Origin: Cyprinodon diabolis
Taxonomy: Eukaryota > Chordata > Actinopteri > Cyprinodontiformes > Cyprinodontidae
Direction of reading: 5' to 3'
NCBI GenBank assembly: GCA_030533445.1
Contig: CM060081.1
Span: 38,653,611-38,717,610, forward strand
DNA: 64,000 nt
The notes beneath the pieces are model-generated. The model was not told where the DNA came from. It made no database searches and worked only from the letters and a program-made list of their open reading frames with translations. Below, one piece after another: positions 23,160-36,905 of the stretch. Made by a program: the position numbers and the translations under genes. Each line of letters opens with the position of its first letter. Positions within the stretch are counted from its first letter, which is position 1.

Positions 23160-23640
23160 AGCTATCCTCTAGGACTAACGAGATAAACAGCTCCACTCCG
23201 CCCACAACATCCTAAATTTGAATCGATCACTTTTTACTCTTTTACCTCTTTTTAATTGGCAGCAATTAAAAGATCTCCCATAGTGGAAGAAAGCCCGTCG
23301 TTGTGCCCTTCCTGGAGTCTTTCTGAAACACAACTCCTCTTTGGCACCTCCTTCGAAGGGAGGAGGACTAATATCCCTCCCATTAGCCAGCGGGCCTCTC
23401 TGATGGGCCTGTTTTCTTGCTTTAATCAGACCAGACCCGCTGCGTTTAATACGGCTGACGTGACGCTGCTGCTTTCTCATTCACAACAGCTGCTCAACTC
23501 CAAGACCGAGGCTTATGCAAATCTCCATTGTTGGAGACCATCAAATCTTTTCCCCCCTCTTCCTTTTCAACAGGCTGAGGAAGTATTTATAGGTGATAAT
23601 TTTTTTAATACTGTTCGATTTTGTTTTACTCAGCACTAGT
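23160..23640. promoter_or_regulatory. Possible conserved noncoding/enhancer-like block
   Basis: This block is GC-richer by eye than its flanks and free of recognised repeats. It carries an octamer ATGCAAAT (23515-23522), then a SOX-type CATTGTT (23526-23532), an E-box CAGCTG near 23488 and TGACGTGACGC near 23457. Open frames exist on both strands but have no known domain. Sites of this kind occur by chance, so the call is speculative without cross-species alignment. Confidence 0.25.
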
Positions 23641-24204
23641 TCTCCTGTTCAAACCTGTTTTCTTTTCAAGTAAAAGTGATTTCCTCTTATCCTGAGCTTC
23701 TCCCGCGATCATTTTTGCTTCTCTTTTTCCATCCATCTAGCCCTCTCTTTCCTCGTGTCAGCGACAGCCTCAAATTCAAATTCTAATTCAATAGGCTTCA
23801 TTGGCATCACAAGGGAAGGCTTCACCCCGGTTCATTCTCTGAGACTGACCCTTTATAAAGAAATGCGCCCTGGCCCGCTAACCTCCAGTCTGCATTGGAG
23901 TGGAGACTGTGTGATGTTGAGGGAGGGCAGCAAGCCTTGTCTGTTAGGTCAGATCTGTGGACAGCCATACTTTGAGCATGTCAGCATTATGTTTAAGTGA
24001 GGGGCAGCTTTGACAGGATTTCTCTGCTTAAAGCCAAGCAGACCTCTATCATCCTTTTGACCCAAGAAACTTCTACTTCTGGCTAAGAAATGTGCGTGCC
24101 AAAGAGTTCATATTTGACGCTAAAGAATCGTCCCCAGTCTTGAATCTTTGTCAGGTGACTTCAATGTTAAAAAAACTATAAAACAAATGCAGATGTATAC
24201 ATAC

Positions 24205-24360
24205 TTGTGCATGGCATCTGGAGTGGATCGGAGTCAGTACGATAGTATCCATTACGGCAAATGCAGTTGATTGCACCCTCACTCGTGGTACGGCTGTTGA
24301 TTGGACACTGCATACAGGACTCATCTCCTTGAGTAGGCTTGAAAAAACCTGATGGACAGG
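24205..24360 (-). CDS. ephb2: ephb2-like exon: C-terminal half of cysteine-rich (EGF-like) region
   Basis: This 156 bp exon encodes 52 residues. It follows an acceptor ending CTACAG and is followed by donor GTATGT, and it starts after the first base of an Ala codon (phase 1) and ends one base into the next Thr codon. Six cysteines occupy relative positions 2, 16, 19, 33, 35 and 51. The core CPINSRTTSEGAINCICRNG and the following Tyr-Tyr-Arg-Thr-Asp segment are hallmarks of the Eph sushi/EGF-like linker. This rigid linker joins the ephrin-binding domain to the FN3 domains and contributes to receptor clustering in the family. There is no stop or frameshift. It is the most 5' coding exon in the window, and the preceding intron continues to the window edge. 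Confidence 0.95.
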
Positions 24361-24785
24361 CTGTAGACAGAGGACAATAAAAAAAAGACAATTAAATATT
24401 TATTCTTGTGTTTTCCCACTGAAATACAACACTGTACAAATAGTGAAAAGCAAAGCATATGCCCATTTTCCATTGAAAGTCCTGGGAATTAAAGATCAGT
24501 TTTTTGTTTTGTTTTTTTCAGGTAAAAGAATACCAGCTTTCTTTTTTTTTTTTTTTGCTTTCTGTTCTCCGCTGCTCTGAAGTGCTGGAAAAGATCTTTA
24601 TATCAAACAAACAATATGTTGGGTGAAGAAAACTGCAGAAATAAGAAACAAAAGGCATCCATAGCTAAAGCGCAACGATTCTGAGGAACTCCAACAGTTG
24701 TATTGTCATTACTAGAATTTGCTTATGATTGGGAAATTAGTCATTTCCATGGAAAGAAGTAAAAAAACAAAGTAAAAAAAAAAAA

Positions 24786-26492
24786 CAACTCAGTGCTGCA
24801 TTTGATACAGTTGATCATAATATTCTTTTAGAAAGAGTTGAATATTTTGTAGGAATTAAAGGAACAGCAGGAACTAGACTGGTTTAAATCTTATTTATCT
24901 GATCGATTTTAGTTTGGTCACGTTAATGACAAATCTTCCTCATGCTCTAAGGTTACCTGTGGAGTACCACAGGGATCGGTGCTAGGACCAATTCTGTTTA
25001 TCTTATATATGCTCCCAATCGGTAGAGTTATAAGAAAGCATGGGATTAATTTCCACTGTTATGCTGATGATACCCAGCTATATCTGTCTATAAATCTAGA
25101 TGAAGCTAACTCATTACATAGATTACAGGCATGTCTCGAAGACATAAAACCTGAATGACTCTTAACTTTGTCCTTCTGAATGCAGACAATACAGAAGTTA
25201 TAGTCTTGGGACCTAATCCCATTGGGATGGGATTAAACTGATTTCAGATAATAAAGTAAAAAATGTTGATGTTGTTTTTGATCAGACCCTTTCATTTAAA
25301 TCCCATACCAAAGAGGTTTCTAGAATTTCCTTCTTTCATCTGTGCAATATTGCAAAAATTAGAAATATCCTGTCCAGGGGTGATGCTGAGAAACTAGTCC
25401 ATGCATTTGTTACTTCAAGGCTGGACCATTGTAATTCTTTACTATCAGGAAGTCCACAAACTGTAGTTAAAAGCCTTCAGGTGATCAAAAATGCTGCAGC
25501 CAGAGTTCTGATGAAAATTAAAAAGAGAGATCATATTTCTCCTATCCTGGCTTCTCTTCATTGGCTTCTTGTTGAATCAAGAATAAAAGTTTTGTTCCCA
25601 AGATTGTTCCCTATGTTCCTAACAGAGCACTTCGCTCTCAATCTGCAGGTTTACTAGTGGTTCTTAGAATTTCTAAAAGTAGAATGGGGGGCAGATCTTT
25701 TAGTTATCAGGCTCCTCTCCTGTGGAACCAACTACCAGTTTTAGTCCGTGAGGTTTTAGTCCCTGTCTACTTTTAAGGTTAGGCTTAAAACTTTCCTTTT
25801 AAATAAAGCTTATAGTTAGAGTGGCTCAGGTTATCCTGAGCTATCTCTATAGTTATGCTGCTATAGGCTTAGACTTCTGGAGGACATAGAGACCCCTATT
25901 TCATCATTCTGCTTCTTTCTATCTCTATCCTCCCACTCTGCAGAATCTGTTAGTTCAATCTCTAACGTTATGTTCTCTCTGCTTTTTCTCATAGTATGAT
26001 CTGGTCTGTTCCTGATTGGTTGTGACACCATCTTGGAGAGAAATATCAGCTGTGCTGCTACCATCAACACCTTTATTTATAGATGTTGGAGATCGGCCTG
26101 TTTTTCCAGTTTAGTCCTGTTTCTCTGACTGTGACTGGCTGGATGTGCTCTCTTTATCCTCTGACATGGGAGCTGGCTCGGGGCTCGTCTGCCTCGCTGT
26201 GTGTTTCCTGGACGGGGCTGCCTTTTACAGCTGCTTTTTCTATGTCTGCTTCTGTCTCCTTGAACCCCAGTCGGCCTCTGCAGATGGCCGCTCATACTGA
26301 GCCTGGTTCTGCTGGAGGTTTCTTCCTGTTAAAAGGGAGTTTTTCCTCTCCACTGTCACTACAAGCATGCTCAGTGTGAGGGATTGCCTTTAGATAGAAA
26401 ACTTTGAATCAATTTGAATTTATGATCTGGTAAACTGTAAAATGCCTTGAGATGACGTGTTGTGAATTGACGCTATAGAAATAAACTGAATT
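24786..26492 (+). mobile_element. L2-type LINE, 5'-truncated, with reverse transcriptase remnant
   Basis: It opens abruptly within the reverse transcriptase: SAAFDTVDHNILL near 24791, [14 protein letters not shown] near 24958 and the catalytic [13 protein letters not shown] near 25051-25089. Numerous stops and frame changes interrupt the coding part. After the RT come the thumb and C-terminal region (LVHAFVTSRLDHCNSLLSG type near 25396) and a long 3' untranslated part. This ends in an AATAAACTGAATTGAA tail, the usual tail of L2-like elements in several fish. Confidence 0.85.
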
Positions 26493-27449
26493 GAAAAGGA
26501 CTCAAGTGATTTAAAACTGAATGGAAACTGACTTGTTTAGTGTTAATTCATTCACGGACATAAACCAACACTTAGATGTCACCTGACCGAATTATGTAAA
26601 TTTAAACTTCTGCTCTTTGGGTAAAAGTCAGTCAGAATTTTAAAACCAGGCATTTTTATGTGTGGCTAGCCTGAAAACACCTATTCAGCTGACCATCAGT
26701 GAGGCTACTTGGCTGTAAGCACAGTGGAGACAGTCACCTCTGAAAACATCAGAGCCAGTTGGAATTAAGCATTATCATGATGCAGTTATTTAAGTTTTAC
26801 ACAGCTACTTTTATAATACATGCCATTCTCCTCTACTATTGCTGCTTCTGTTTACAAAATCCAATTTGCAGCTTCGCTGGAAAAAACCGCCCACCAATAA
26901 TGCTGAGCACTTAACCCCACCCCCAACAGCGCCAGACCAGGAGCTGCTATACAGGAAAGGAAATGAAAATCACTTGGGTTCATTTGTGTACATTTGGGCT
27001 TCCAAAATTCTAGCTGATGGCTGAAAGTATTTGCAAATAAACATAGGCCTTTACACTACTTAAAAATGCACACCAAAGACTATTTGAAATTAACAACTAA
27101 ATATATTGCTGCTTTATGTCTCCCTGATTGAGCAAAATTCATTATACTTTCAACAGGCAGTAATGAGAGTGATGAAAACGGAAAAACACACTAATTAAGC
27201 ATTGGACATCAGGCGAGACATTTCAATGGGAGAATTCCAGAGACCAAAAAGCCTTATTTATCCTTAGCTTCAGTTGCCAGATGCCTGAAGGTGTTATGAT
27301 CATCGTTATACACAGTTATAAACAGTATAAAGTAAATCATAAACAGCATGGGAATGTCTAGCTTGTACTGTATAACTTTCAGGAAGGAGGATGGTTCAGT
27401 GTCCCCCACTGATAAAAATGTTTTGGTTCAAACAAAGCAAAACATTGTG

Positions 27450-27960
27450 AGAATACATTTGCTAAAGCACTTAAAACCTTCTTACTATCCATAACAAAAC
27501 GAGTCCTGCCAAGACCGGCTACTAAAATGGCCCTTGGAGAGAAAGCAACATACAGTAAGAAGGATTACAACTTTCAAATGAGTTTAGTGAAAAAAAGCTA
27601 CTTTTTTGGAGACATGTCCAATAAAACTTAACTAAAATCCATTCCATCAGCAAAGTACTGTATAGGGGGTGTAGTATCATGCTTTGCAAAAGGTTTGTTA
27701 AAGACAGGACTGATGTGTTTTAAAAATGATTCATATGAAGTAAGAACATTTTGTGAAAATATCAAAGCCACAAGTTAACATTTGAAAGGCTTGTGTGAGC
27801 AAGGCGTTCCAAAGACCTGGCGTGGTTACACCAGTTCTGTCGGGGGAAATGAGCCAAAGTTCCAATAAATTATACTGATAGGCTTCTGGAAGGATACCAA
27901 CATTATTTCAAGTTTAAAATGCAAAAGCTAAAACATTTACCAAAACGTACTAAACTGGAA
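27450..27960 (+). mobile_element. Relic of a Tc1-like transposon (C-terminal transposase part)
   Basis: Blocks resemble Tc1 transposase DNA: GGAGACATGTCCAATAAAAC, GGGGGTGTAGTATCATGCTT, and ACACCAGTTCTGTCGGGGGA followed by AAATGAGCCAAAGTTCC. Translated with one stop, the last part reads LHQFCRGK*AKVP...LLEGY, close to the usual LxQFCxEEWAKIP...LVEGYP end of Tc1-like enzymes. It is heavily decayed and the inverted repeats are not recognised. Confidence 0.6.
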
Positions 27961-28121
27961 GAAAGTACATCAATTAATCTTAATCGATATTCTGATATTT
28001 AACTGTAACTAAATAAAATATTTTCTTGTACACTCAAGCAGCCTAAAAAAGGTTTTGTCTGATTTTATTTATCAATAAAATTATTTACTTTTTCCATATA
28101 GGAAAAAAGCAACAGATGTAG

Positions 28122-28302
28122 GAGTTTTCCTGGCAATCGAAGGGTTGACGGTTCAAGCCCCAGTTCTGGGTTTCAGTGTGGTTGTGTCCTTGGGCAAAAG
28201 ACTTCACCCACATTGAATGGGTGAATGAACGAATGCTGTGTCAAGCGCTTTGGTCAAGTTTTCTCACTTTAAAAAGCTTTATATAAGTACAGGCCATTTA
28301 CA
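28122..28302 (+). repeat. SINE-like dispersed repeat fragment
   Basis: GGTTCAAGCCCC resembles a box B. Downstream, CTTGGGCAAAAGACTTCACC and CAAGCGCTTTGG...ATATAAGTACAGGCCATTTAC match a widespread teleost SINE-like repeat. It is not a tRNA gene because no cloverleaf can be drawn. Confidence 0.55.
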
Positions 28303-30054
28303 GATCAATTAGCCTGATTTAAAGAAACAAACAGACATTAAATCTGAGTCCAACTTAAACAAGCTGATATATAAAAAATAAAATCCTACCAGCAAATATT
28401 TGCCTAAATTGTGGCCCATTCTTGTCATGAAAACAATTTTTCTTTTAAATATTCACTTCACAGTCTTAAAAATATCTTAGTATCTAAGTGTTCTATGTGC
28501 TAGGAGTGAATCCTTGGAAATCATTGCAGGCAAATTGTTCAAATATATACATCTATACATCACATCCGGCATTAAATTCTCTGACTGCAGGTGGATGAAT
28601 CACCTCTACTACATTGGGTGATTTTGTATTTTTGATTCTGGAAGCATTCCTCACTTTAGTGATAATAATAGTAGCAAAAACTGTGCTTTTGTGAAATATA
28701 TTTATCCTTCAGTGGTTTAAAAAGTAATGAAAAAAATGACATTTGCACCTGCATCATGTTAAGAGCTTTTCTTCTAACTCAAGCCAAAAAGAAATCTATA
28801 GATTTGCTTCGGGTAATCCAGCTCCCACCTGCTCCACTAAAGAAAAAATAAAATATTGAGGTACCAACACGTTCTGGAAGTACTGTTACTTGATAAAATA
28901 TACACATGAGACAAAATGCTGAAGTAAAAAAACCCCTCAGGTCTTTCGAAATACAGTTTATTTATCTAGCAGCTTCATAAAAAGTGCTTTTGTTTTTCAG
29001 TCAGATAAAAGAAGAAAAAATTTATCCCTAGATGTTGTCTAGCTTTTCCTAAAATCTTAAATGTAACTTGTTATTTTAAAGGTAACATTTCTCTACATTG
29101 TATTATTGCTACTTTTAAAATTGACACTAATTAGTAACAGAAAAAATCTTCTGACACAGAACTTTTATATTTTGTTTAAATAAAAGACTGCATTTCTTTT
29201 TTCATCCTGTGAATGTAAAAGTATGTAAAGCTCAGACATAACATCTGGAACATAAAAACTCCAGCAGCTGCAATTTTCATGGTGGAAAGGTCATGAGGAA
29301 GAACAACGAACACAGGTCTAGTTTTGATGTTTCCATGACAAAACTGTATGTTTATGTGAAGCAAATTATATAAGACAAAAAATATTTATATCATATAAAC
29401 AATGTTTTGTGTGAAAAATTAAAATTTTAAAAGGGTAAAAGTTGATAATGCTTCTATTTGAGTATTTTTAATTACTTTTGAATATGTTTCGGTTAAAGGT
29501 TTAGAAAAATGTTTTGCTGTTTGAATTATCAATTAAGAAATAAGTAAAATAAATATTTCAAAATCAGTTTGTTTATTTTTTACCATAACCACAATTTAAA
29601 ATGATTTAAAAATCCCCAAATTATATTACATTTCTTTATGTGACATGGTAAACAGATATAACTGTGTCAGATAAAGATTGAGTTTGTTTTGTTTTTGTGG
29701 GGGGATTTTTGTGGTATCAAAAGCAATAATAATGTAATGGCCAGATCTTAAGAAGTTTTGCATTTAATAAAACAGGTGCTAAGATGTTTGTACGTGCAGA
29801 GCGAATGTTCAAAAAAGGTGCAAAGTGATTTGTGTTTACAATTCAGCAGACAGCGTGTGCAGATCTAGTTTTGCATATTTACCTTCATCAATATGCAGAT
29901 CATATTCTAATGACAAAACCGTGCCAAATCACAGATGGAAAACATGCAAATGTAAACAACAAATCAATTGCCGGTGCAGTTTTTGTCTTTTTTATCACTT
30001 CTGAACTTCAGGTACAAAATGACCATTAAAAATATAGGTCATGAAGAGAGATTC

Positions 30055-30160
<106 letters not shown>

Positions 30161-30719
30161 CAGTCATGTATGTGCTGTTGAGAGGTGCTGGTGTACATAA
30201 GTCCAGATGTTTACAGCATAATCTGCTTATATTGCCAATCAACAGACAAAGCAACATTTTAATGTTTTATGGTATCTTTCGATTTATTAGACTTCACTTT
30301 AACTTTGGGTATTTTTATTATGTTTATTTTATTTGTAGCACTTTATGAAACACTATCTATTTCAACTACACTATTAATAGTATTTTGCATTTTGTTTATT
30401 ATTTCTTTTAACATTTATTTTTATAACCAGCATTTCCACTGTTTGAACCTTAGCTTTCTTTCACAGCAATTGACTCATTTTTAATGGGAAGAACCAAATC
30501 GGTTACGTCTTAATATTTGCACAGCATAGCACTCACATGTGCTAAAGAAATAACTTGTACGTGCAATTTACCATCTTATTTGAAATCTTTGAAGTTAAGG
30601 CCCTAAATACACTAATTCCATCCCAACACATAAATAAATTTTAAACTTTTTGAAGCGTACTCAACAGTAAATACAGTGTAGATGTACGTAGCAGTGTCAT
30701 AATCTGGCCTGATTCCACC

Positions 30720-31560
30720 ACCTTAATTGTTTTTTTCTTTTACCTGCCGTTATCCCTCCCTGCTGTAATTATCATTTATTCCTTTAACCCGTTTCCTTTG
30801 CTTTATATTCAGCCTAAGCATTCCGTGCCAGATCATTATTTGTTCTCTGTTAGTCTGTTTGTTCAGTGTGTTTAGTTTATTCCACAGTCCTGGATCCCAG
30901 CGGCCAGTGGAAAGAGGGTTTTGTGTCTGTCTCGTCTCCTGATCATGCGCTGCTCCTCCCCTGCAGAGTCCTCAGGGTTTTGGCTCGGAACGCGGGGAGG
31001 ATCAGTTTTTATTCCAGTAAGCCTGGCTCCAACAGGGACACCAGTGATAAGTTTCTGGCATTCAAGTTCTACTTCCACGTCCTGTCTCAGTTACCCTCAA
31101 CCACTGAGCCTGCCTGTCTGCATCTGAGTCTTTCTGCTTCTGTGCGTGTCCGCCTGGTCATGCTTCTGGACTCCATCAGACTCTGAACCTGCCTGGGAGC
31201 TACTGGATTCCTGGATCCAGCCTGATCTGTTTGCTCCTGTCTGCCCCTGACTCTGATTAGCTACCTGCTAGTCTTCCGAGGCTGCAGCACCGGGGACATT
31301 CTGGGTGAAGCCCATCGCGTCGGTTGGCAGTCCAGCGGCTGGATCGCACCCCCTTCAAGGGAGATGGACTGAACTGCTTAACCAGAGTGTCTGAGATTGG
31401 GCGGTGCCCCGCTCCCCCTCCTGCAGTCACTGTGAGCCGCAGATCCTCAGCAGCTCCACTTTTGTTCTGTTTGTGTCTTTGTTTAATAAACGTTTTGAAC
31501 TTTCCTACTGGCTGTCTCACCTTGAATACCGGGTCCATCTGCCCCGTTTTATGACAAGCA
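30720..31560 (+). repeat. GC-richer retroelement-like 3' region
   Basis: The composition is markedly richer in C, G and CTG/CCTG words than its AT-rich surroundings. It ends with a polyadenylation-like TTTAATAAACGTTTTGAAC and TACCGGGTCC...TATGACA. Similar terminal blocks occur in dispersed fish retroelements, but I cannot fix the class. Open frames on both strands across it lack a recognisable domain. Confidence 0.45.
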
Positions 31561-34500
31561 GCCCTCTCTTTTTGTTTCAAGCAATGATCACATTTAGAAA
31601 AAACTTGAAAAAACACACGTGACAAACCTTATTGAATAGCAGAAGTGTCAACAACAAAACCTTGCACAAAATAAAATGTGAACCAAGGTAAAGATCTATT
31701 CACAAAGTGGTGTTGACATGTTGTTCCTCTTGTTCCTCTGGATCTGATAATGAAGCCCAGGCAACGGGCAAGTGGGGAACTGTGATTGGACCTTGGAGGC
31801 GCACTAAGGTCCATGAGAGCGCGGGGCACCAAGCATCAACCCCATAGGAAACATAGAAAAGAGGGAGTTGGGGTGGGAGGATGAAAAAATAAAAATGAAA
31901 AGATGGAAGAGGTAGGGAATGCAAGTGTTAGAGATTTTTTCATCCAAAGAATTCAGTGAATTACTGTCTGTATTAAATTTATGTATTGTGGCAGTATGCA
32001 GACTAGGCAAAACAAGCCAAGCAATAACTTTCAAATCTCCCTAAAGAGGAGACTGAATGAAAATAACTGACTTGCACATACAGAGCTGCATGATGCCAGG
32101 CCACCACAGTGGTTGCATTTCTGTGGTTGCAAATGGATGACACGCTAGTCCATAATTTAAATTTTCCCACTGAGGACCTAAACCAACAGACATTATTGTT
32201 TGTTCACTTCATGGTTCAGAATCACATGAATAAAAATGATTGTTTAACAAGACATTTAACTTTCTCAGACAAGAAAATTCAGTTAATTTTTTTCAAATAT
32301 AAAATGTTTCTTTAATACTAGATATTTTTATATATATTTCCTCCAAGTTATTAACATCGAAACCAAATTCCATAGTGAAATAATGAGATATTACCACCAC
32401 TGATGTTATGTATACTCAGTTATTGTGATGAAATCAACTAAAATCAACCATATTATGCAAGCAACTGTCCACTGTTGCTCCATGCTCATCCATCTATAAA
32501 TGCTGCAAGTCAGGAAATCTATGCAATCAGTTGCATTTGCTAAGACTGAAAACCTTTTTATCAAATTAAATGTGTTGATAACTAGGATTTATTTAAAATG
32601 TATATACATGACTTGAAATGTATGGGACTTGTGATAACTAATCCTTTTGTATTTTTATGGAAAAGGTATGTGCTATACATTGGCGGAAGCAAATGACTCA
32701 ACACTGAGAATAATCTGCGTCCATTTAGTTACAGGTATTTACTTTAAGAAGCATTACAGTCTGATTACTTTTTTTCTATCTGGTGAAAAAGGACTTTAAC
32801 CAATCCAAGACAATTTTCCTGGTAAAAACTATCCATTCTACTTCAAGAGGACACAATATTATATGTCTTGGCATTCCTCTGTTCTTAACCATGGCCATTA
32901 TTTTAGGGAAAAATTTGGGGAATTTCCACTTTAAACTCAGATGACAGATTTAAAGAGTTGCACAGTTGGCTGGTGTCAGATGCAGAGCAGCAGAGACATG
33001 GAGAGCTGTGATTAAAAATCAGATCCGGAGCTTTAATTCCCTACCTACCAGCCTGCCCAGACTGCTGCTGTTGAGCTGTTTGATCATCACACTGGCAGAA
33101 TAGCACAACACGTGAGAACTCAAAGGCAAAATTTATCAGGATGTTTTCACTGACTAAAAATATCTCTCTGCTTATCAAAGTTAATTAATGTTAAATTACT
33201 CACTGACAGCGGCTTGACTGCTGTTCCTGCTTTTTCTCCTCTCTGCTAATAATATCATCAATAGTTTTAATCAAAGAAAGGCTTAAGGTTTTCTTTCCCA
33301 GTGGATTATGAACATAGATGTTTGAAATGAGAGCGAGAGTAAGACAAAAAACGTAAAAAAGCCAAATAGTAAACTTTTAAACACTTCAGACTGAATATCA
33401 AAGAAGCTAATGGAATTGGAGCCAGATCAACCAAGATAATTTCCGGACACAAAGCAGGCATATTCAGGCCTAATTGTTACATTTTAGAAATAATAAAGCA
33501 TCCGCCGTGTAAGTGAGCTATATTTTTCAACACTGTCTAATAATTTAGGTACCAAGTGTTATATTTCTTTAATTTAACACTTCTTCTTCAAACATCTACC
33601 CCCCACCCTAGACACACACCAAAACACCAGCTGCTTATTGCCAATGTTCTTGACTGTTAATAATATAGAGTGACATAAAAGCTTTAATTAGATGTTTCTG
33701 CAAGACTCACTGAATAAATATAGGACTGAAGGAGCTGTAAAGTAAGTCATTGCACTAGGGTGGTAGTCAGGTTTTATAGCTGGTAATTTGCTGGTTGTTT
33801 CAAAGGTTTCCTGAACATTACAGTTAAAAAAGATTTACAGCACATTAAAGAAGAGACCTGCAGCAAAAAAACATCTGAATCCCCCAAAGTATGTGGGTCT
33901 ATATGGATATTTAGGTGTGTTAGGAAGGATAAAAACAAGTAATTGCTAATGTGAACAGTCATGTTGGCTTCTCTATCTTGTCTTTGTGTCTGTCAGCAAT
34001 CAAACACACAAAACATCAACACATACACAGAGACAGAATGGTAAAAATAATTATTTGATATCACCATCTAATTTTAAAGATTTTCTACCCGAATCGGGGT
34101 GCTACTGTACAATTAGAAGAACAAAATTAACCCATTCAGTTCAAGGCCATACGTATTGTAACACAAAAGGGGAAGGAGAAAAAAAAACACAACTGCTACC
34201 CAGTGTCCTTCACACAACGTCTCTCATCTACAGCACCAAACAAGGAAACTCTTTGTCCATTAGTCTGAAGCATCACAGCTAATACAGGACACTCTTCCGG
34301 CCCCCTCTTCCCTGCTCCCCCGTTCTTTCTTTTAAGGACCCAATTCATCCTAACCGAAAGCGCTTTATTTAATGAACACACTCTTTGAGAAGAGAAAAGG
34401 CAGACAAAGACAGACAAGGGCTTTGTGCAACTGTGTGTGTCTATGTGTGTGTGGGTTGCTTAAGGTGTGAAAGACAAAAGGCTGCAAGGGTAAAAAAAAG

Positions 34501-34860
34501 AGGAAAAAAAATCAGAGGTGCTAGGTTTGGTGAGCACAGCAGGAAAAAGTGCTGAAAGCGGAGGAAATGGACAACATTGGTTGGATTTAGTGCAGGGTAT
34601 TTCCCTTTATCCCATTTTGACACAAGCCGCCTGTGCTTTTGGATTCTTCTGAGTTTGGTAATTAAATATGAAATAGTGAAATTGGTGATTATATTAGTTT
34701 AACTAATTTACATCTTATAGCCACAAAGTTTTGTGAACTTAACTGTAATGTTTGTGATAACCTATCACAAGGCAGCGTATAATTGTGAAGCTGAATGGCA
34801 TGTTTAATAGTAAAACTCTTTATAGGGTTGGGTACATATGTATTACAATCAAATTCTGTA

Positions 34861-35152
34861 TCTCTGCTTCTGTCTCCTTGAACCCCAGTCGGCCACGGCA
34901 GATGGCCGCTCACACTGAGCCTGGTTCTGCTGGAGGTTTCTTCCTGTTAAAAGGGAGTTTTTCCTCTCCACTGTCACTACAAGCATGCTCAGTGTGAGGG
35001 ATTGCCTTCGAGTCAATGAGTCAATGCAATCAAATGGTTTTAGTTAGTTAGAAAACTGAATAAATTTGCCTGTATGATCTGGTTGAATTGTAATGTGCCT
35101 TGACATGACATGTTGTGAATTGGCACTATAAAAATAAAATAGATTGAACTGA
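34861..35152 (+). mobile_element. L2-type LINE 3' end, truncated copy
   Basis: About the first half is close to identical to 26245-26384 (CTTCTGTCTCCTTGAACCCC, CTGGTTCTGCTGGAGGTTTC, CACTACAAGCATGCTCAGTG). It closes with an AATAAAATAGATTGAA tail. It is only about 290 bp, consistent with 5' truncation at insertion. No clear target duplication. Confidence 0.85.
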
Positions 35153-36845
35153 AGTTAAATTCAACTTCAGGAGCTAAGTTTGTGCGTATGAGGGACTTAA
35201 ACACTATTTTCAAACTGACATCATTATGTGACAGGCTGTGGCAAACTCATGCACAAGTCTACCCTGTTTTCATTTCCATAAGTTGTTTCATAAAATAATA
35301 GAGCAAAACAAAGAGGATTTGCTGATTTTTAATTCATTGTACCCTTTAAAAATGAAGAAAATGGATAACATCGTATATGCATTCAATTCTTTAAACTTTT
35401 TTTAGGGCTCTAAGGTAAGGTATTTTATGAGGCACATGCGGCAAGTTAAAGAACACAAGAGAATTACACAAGCACACAAGTATATCATATACTGTATTAA
35501 TTAGGAGTACATAGCATTAACCAAGGCAAACTGCTAATAAATAAGTACATTAATAATGTTGGCTACATTGGTTATTACCAAGGCCACTTGTGTAGCTGAG
35601 AGCTTCCTGAGAAGTCTGAACATTGAATTGAGAAATTTTCTGAGTGGTTAGTGTTAGCATTTGAAATGATTGGATAAATTAACTAAATTACTCTGTTTAA
35701 ATGAAGTTCTGTAAATATACATGCACCAACTCACTACGGAAGCATGTACAGATAGAACCACTTTTATTTTATTTACATATCTTCTATTTATACCTACAGT
35801 ATGCCTAGAGCTGCTGGAATCAGTTTCATTGGGTTACGTTGCACACACACATATGTAAAAAAAAAACATGCTTTTTATGTTTTCTACCAAAATTGTCTTG
35901 ATTGAGAACCAACAGAGATTAAAGTCAAAATTCTTGTTTTAATGCACAAACATGACAAAAAAATATGGTTATTAAACTCAAGAAATCCTTAAAAAAAAAA
36001 GCTAACAAAACACTTTAATATTGCAATGGGGGTAAATTTATAGGTCGAAACATATTCAGGAATTGTACATATTGCTGTTCACAGATGCTCTTCATTTAGA
36101 GCATTTGGACTTGAGCTATTTTAAAGTTGTTAATGTGAAATAATGATATTGGTTTTAGAACATGATAACTTGAAATATACAAACAACTATTATCTTTTAA
36201 ACTGGTCCCACTCAAACAAAGCGTAACTGTGAAACAAGAGTCATGGCCAAAGATAAACCAGAGAGTGCCACAAGTTATGTCTGCTTCTGGGAGCCAGCCC
36301 ACCAACCCTAACCCAGAGCCAACTCCCCCTCTTTAGCGCTTCCATAGGGAACACAAGCTAGCACTGTTTGGAACACAGACCCTCATGATTCAATTAGGGA
36401 CACAGTCCTCCTCACGGTCTAATTCAATCAGGGTTGTGTGAAGGCTATTAGACAACTGGCATTCGCTTCACCCCACACGTACACAAACGATATATTCATT
36501 TCTCCCACTAGGTTTCAATGTCTCGTGCAATTAAAACGCCTGGAACTCTTTTGAGTTTCCTCTTAAACTCTCACCCAGTATAGAGTGAGTGTGTCATCAG
36601 TGATGGCCCACAAGGTGTAGACACAGATACTTAAAATCTCAAAGACCGTACAAGCCTGCCTCAATATGTTGTTTTAAAGAAAATCTAGAAAAATCTAGAA
36701 AAATATACTATGTGGCCGTGACCACAGGTTTTACAGTGAACATCTAGATGACATCTAGATGACAAACCAATCTAATATACATTATATTGTAGCCTTTAAG
36801 ATTGAAATAAAACACCAAAGTATAAACTTTATTTAAAAAGAGAAA

Positions 36846-36905
36846 GTGCCTTGCGCTGCTGCCTTGCAGCAAGAAAGTTACGGGTTCGATCCCCGGGCCA
36901 GGGTC
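36846..36905 (+). repeat. Fragment of tRNA-like head of the retroposon family
   Basis: GCTGCCTTGCAGCAAGAAAG followed by CGGGTTCGATCCCCGGGCC, containing a box B motif (GGTTCGATCCC). Only the 5' head is left. Confidence 0.55.

Noticed and set aside
23256..23639. Plus-strand 127-codon open frame as a novel gene or exon
   Set aside because: No known domain, open frames on both strands in the same block, no supporting splice context. Better explained by GC-richer noncoding DNA.
30866..31186. Coding sequence in the GC-rich block
   Set aside because: Open frames occur in both directions and show no domain. Composition, not selection, explains them.
36681..36762. Short CTAGA-type tandem words as a regulatory array
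   Set aside because: Only two or three imperfect repeats of AT-rich words. Likely slippage products.
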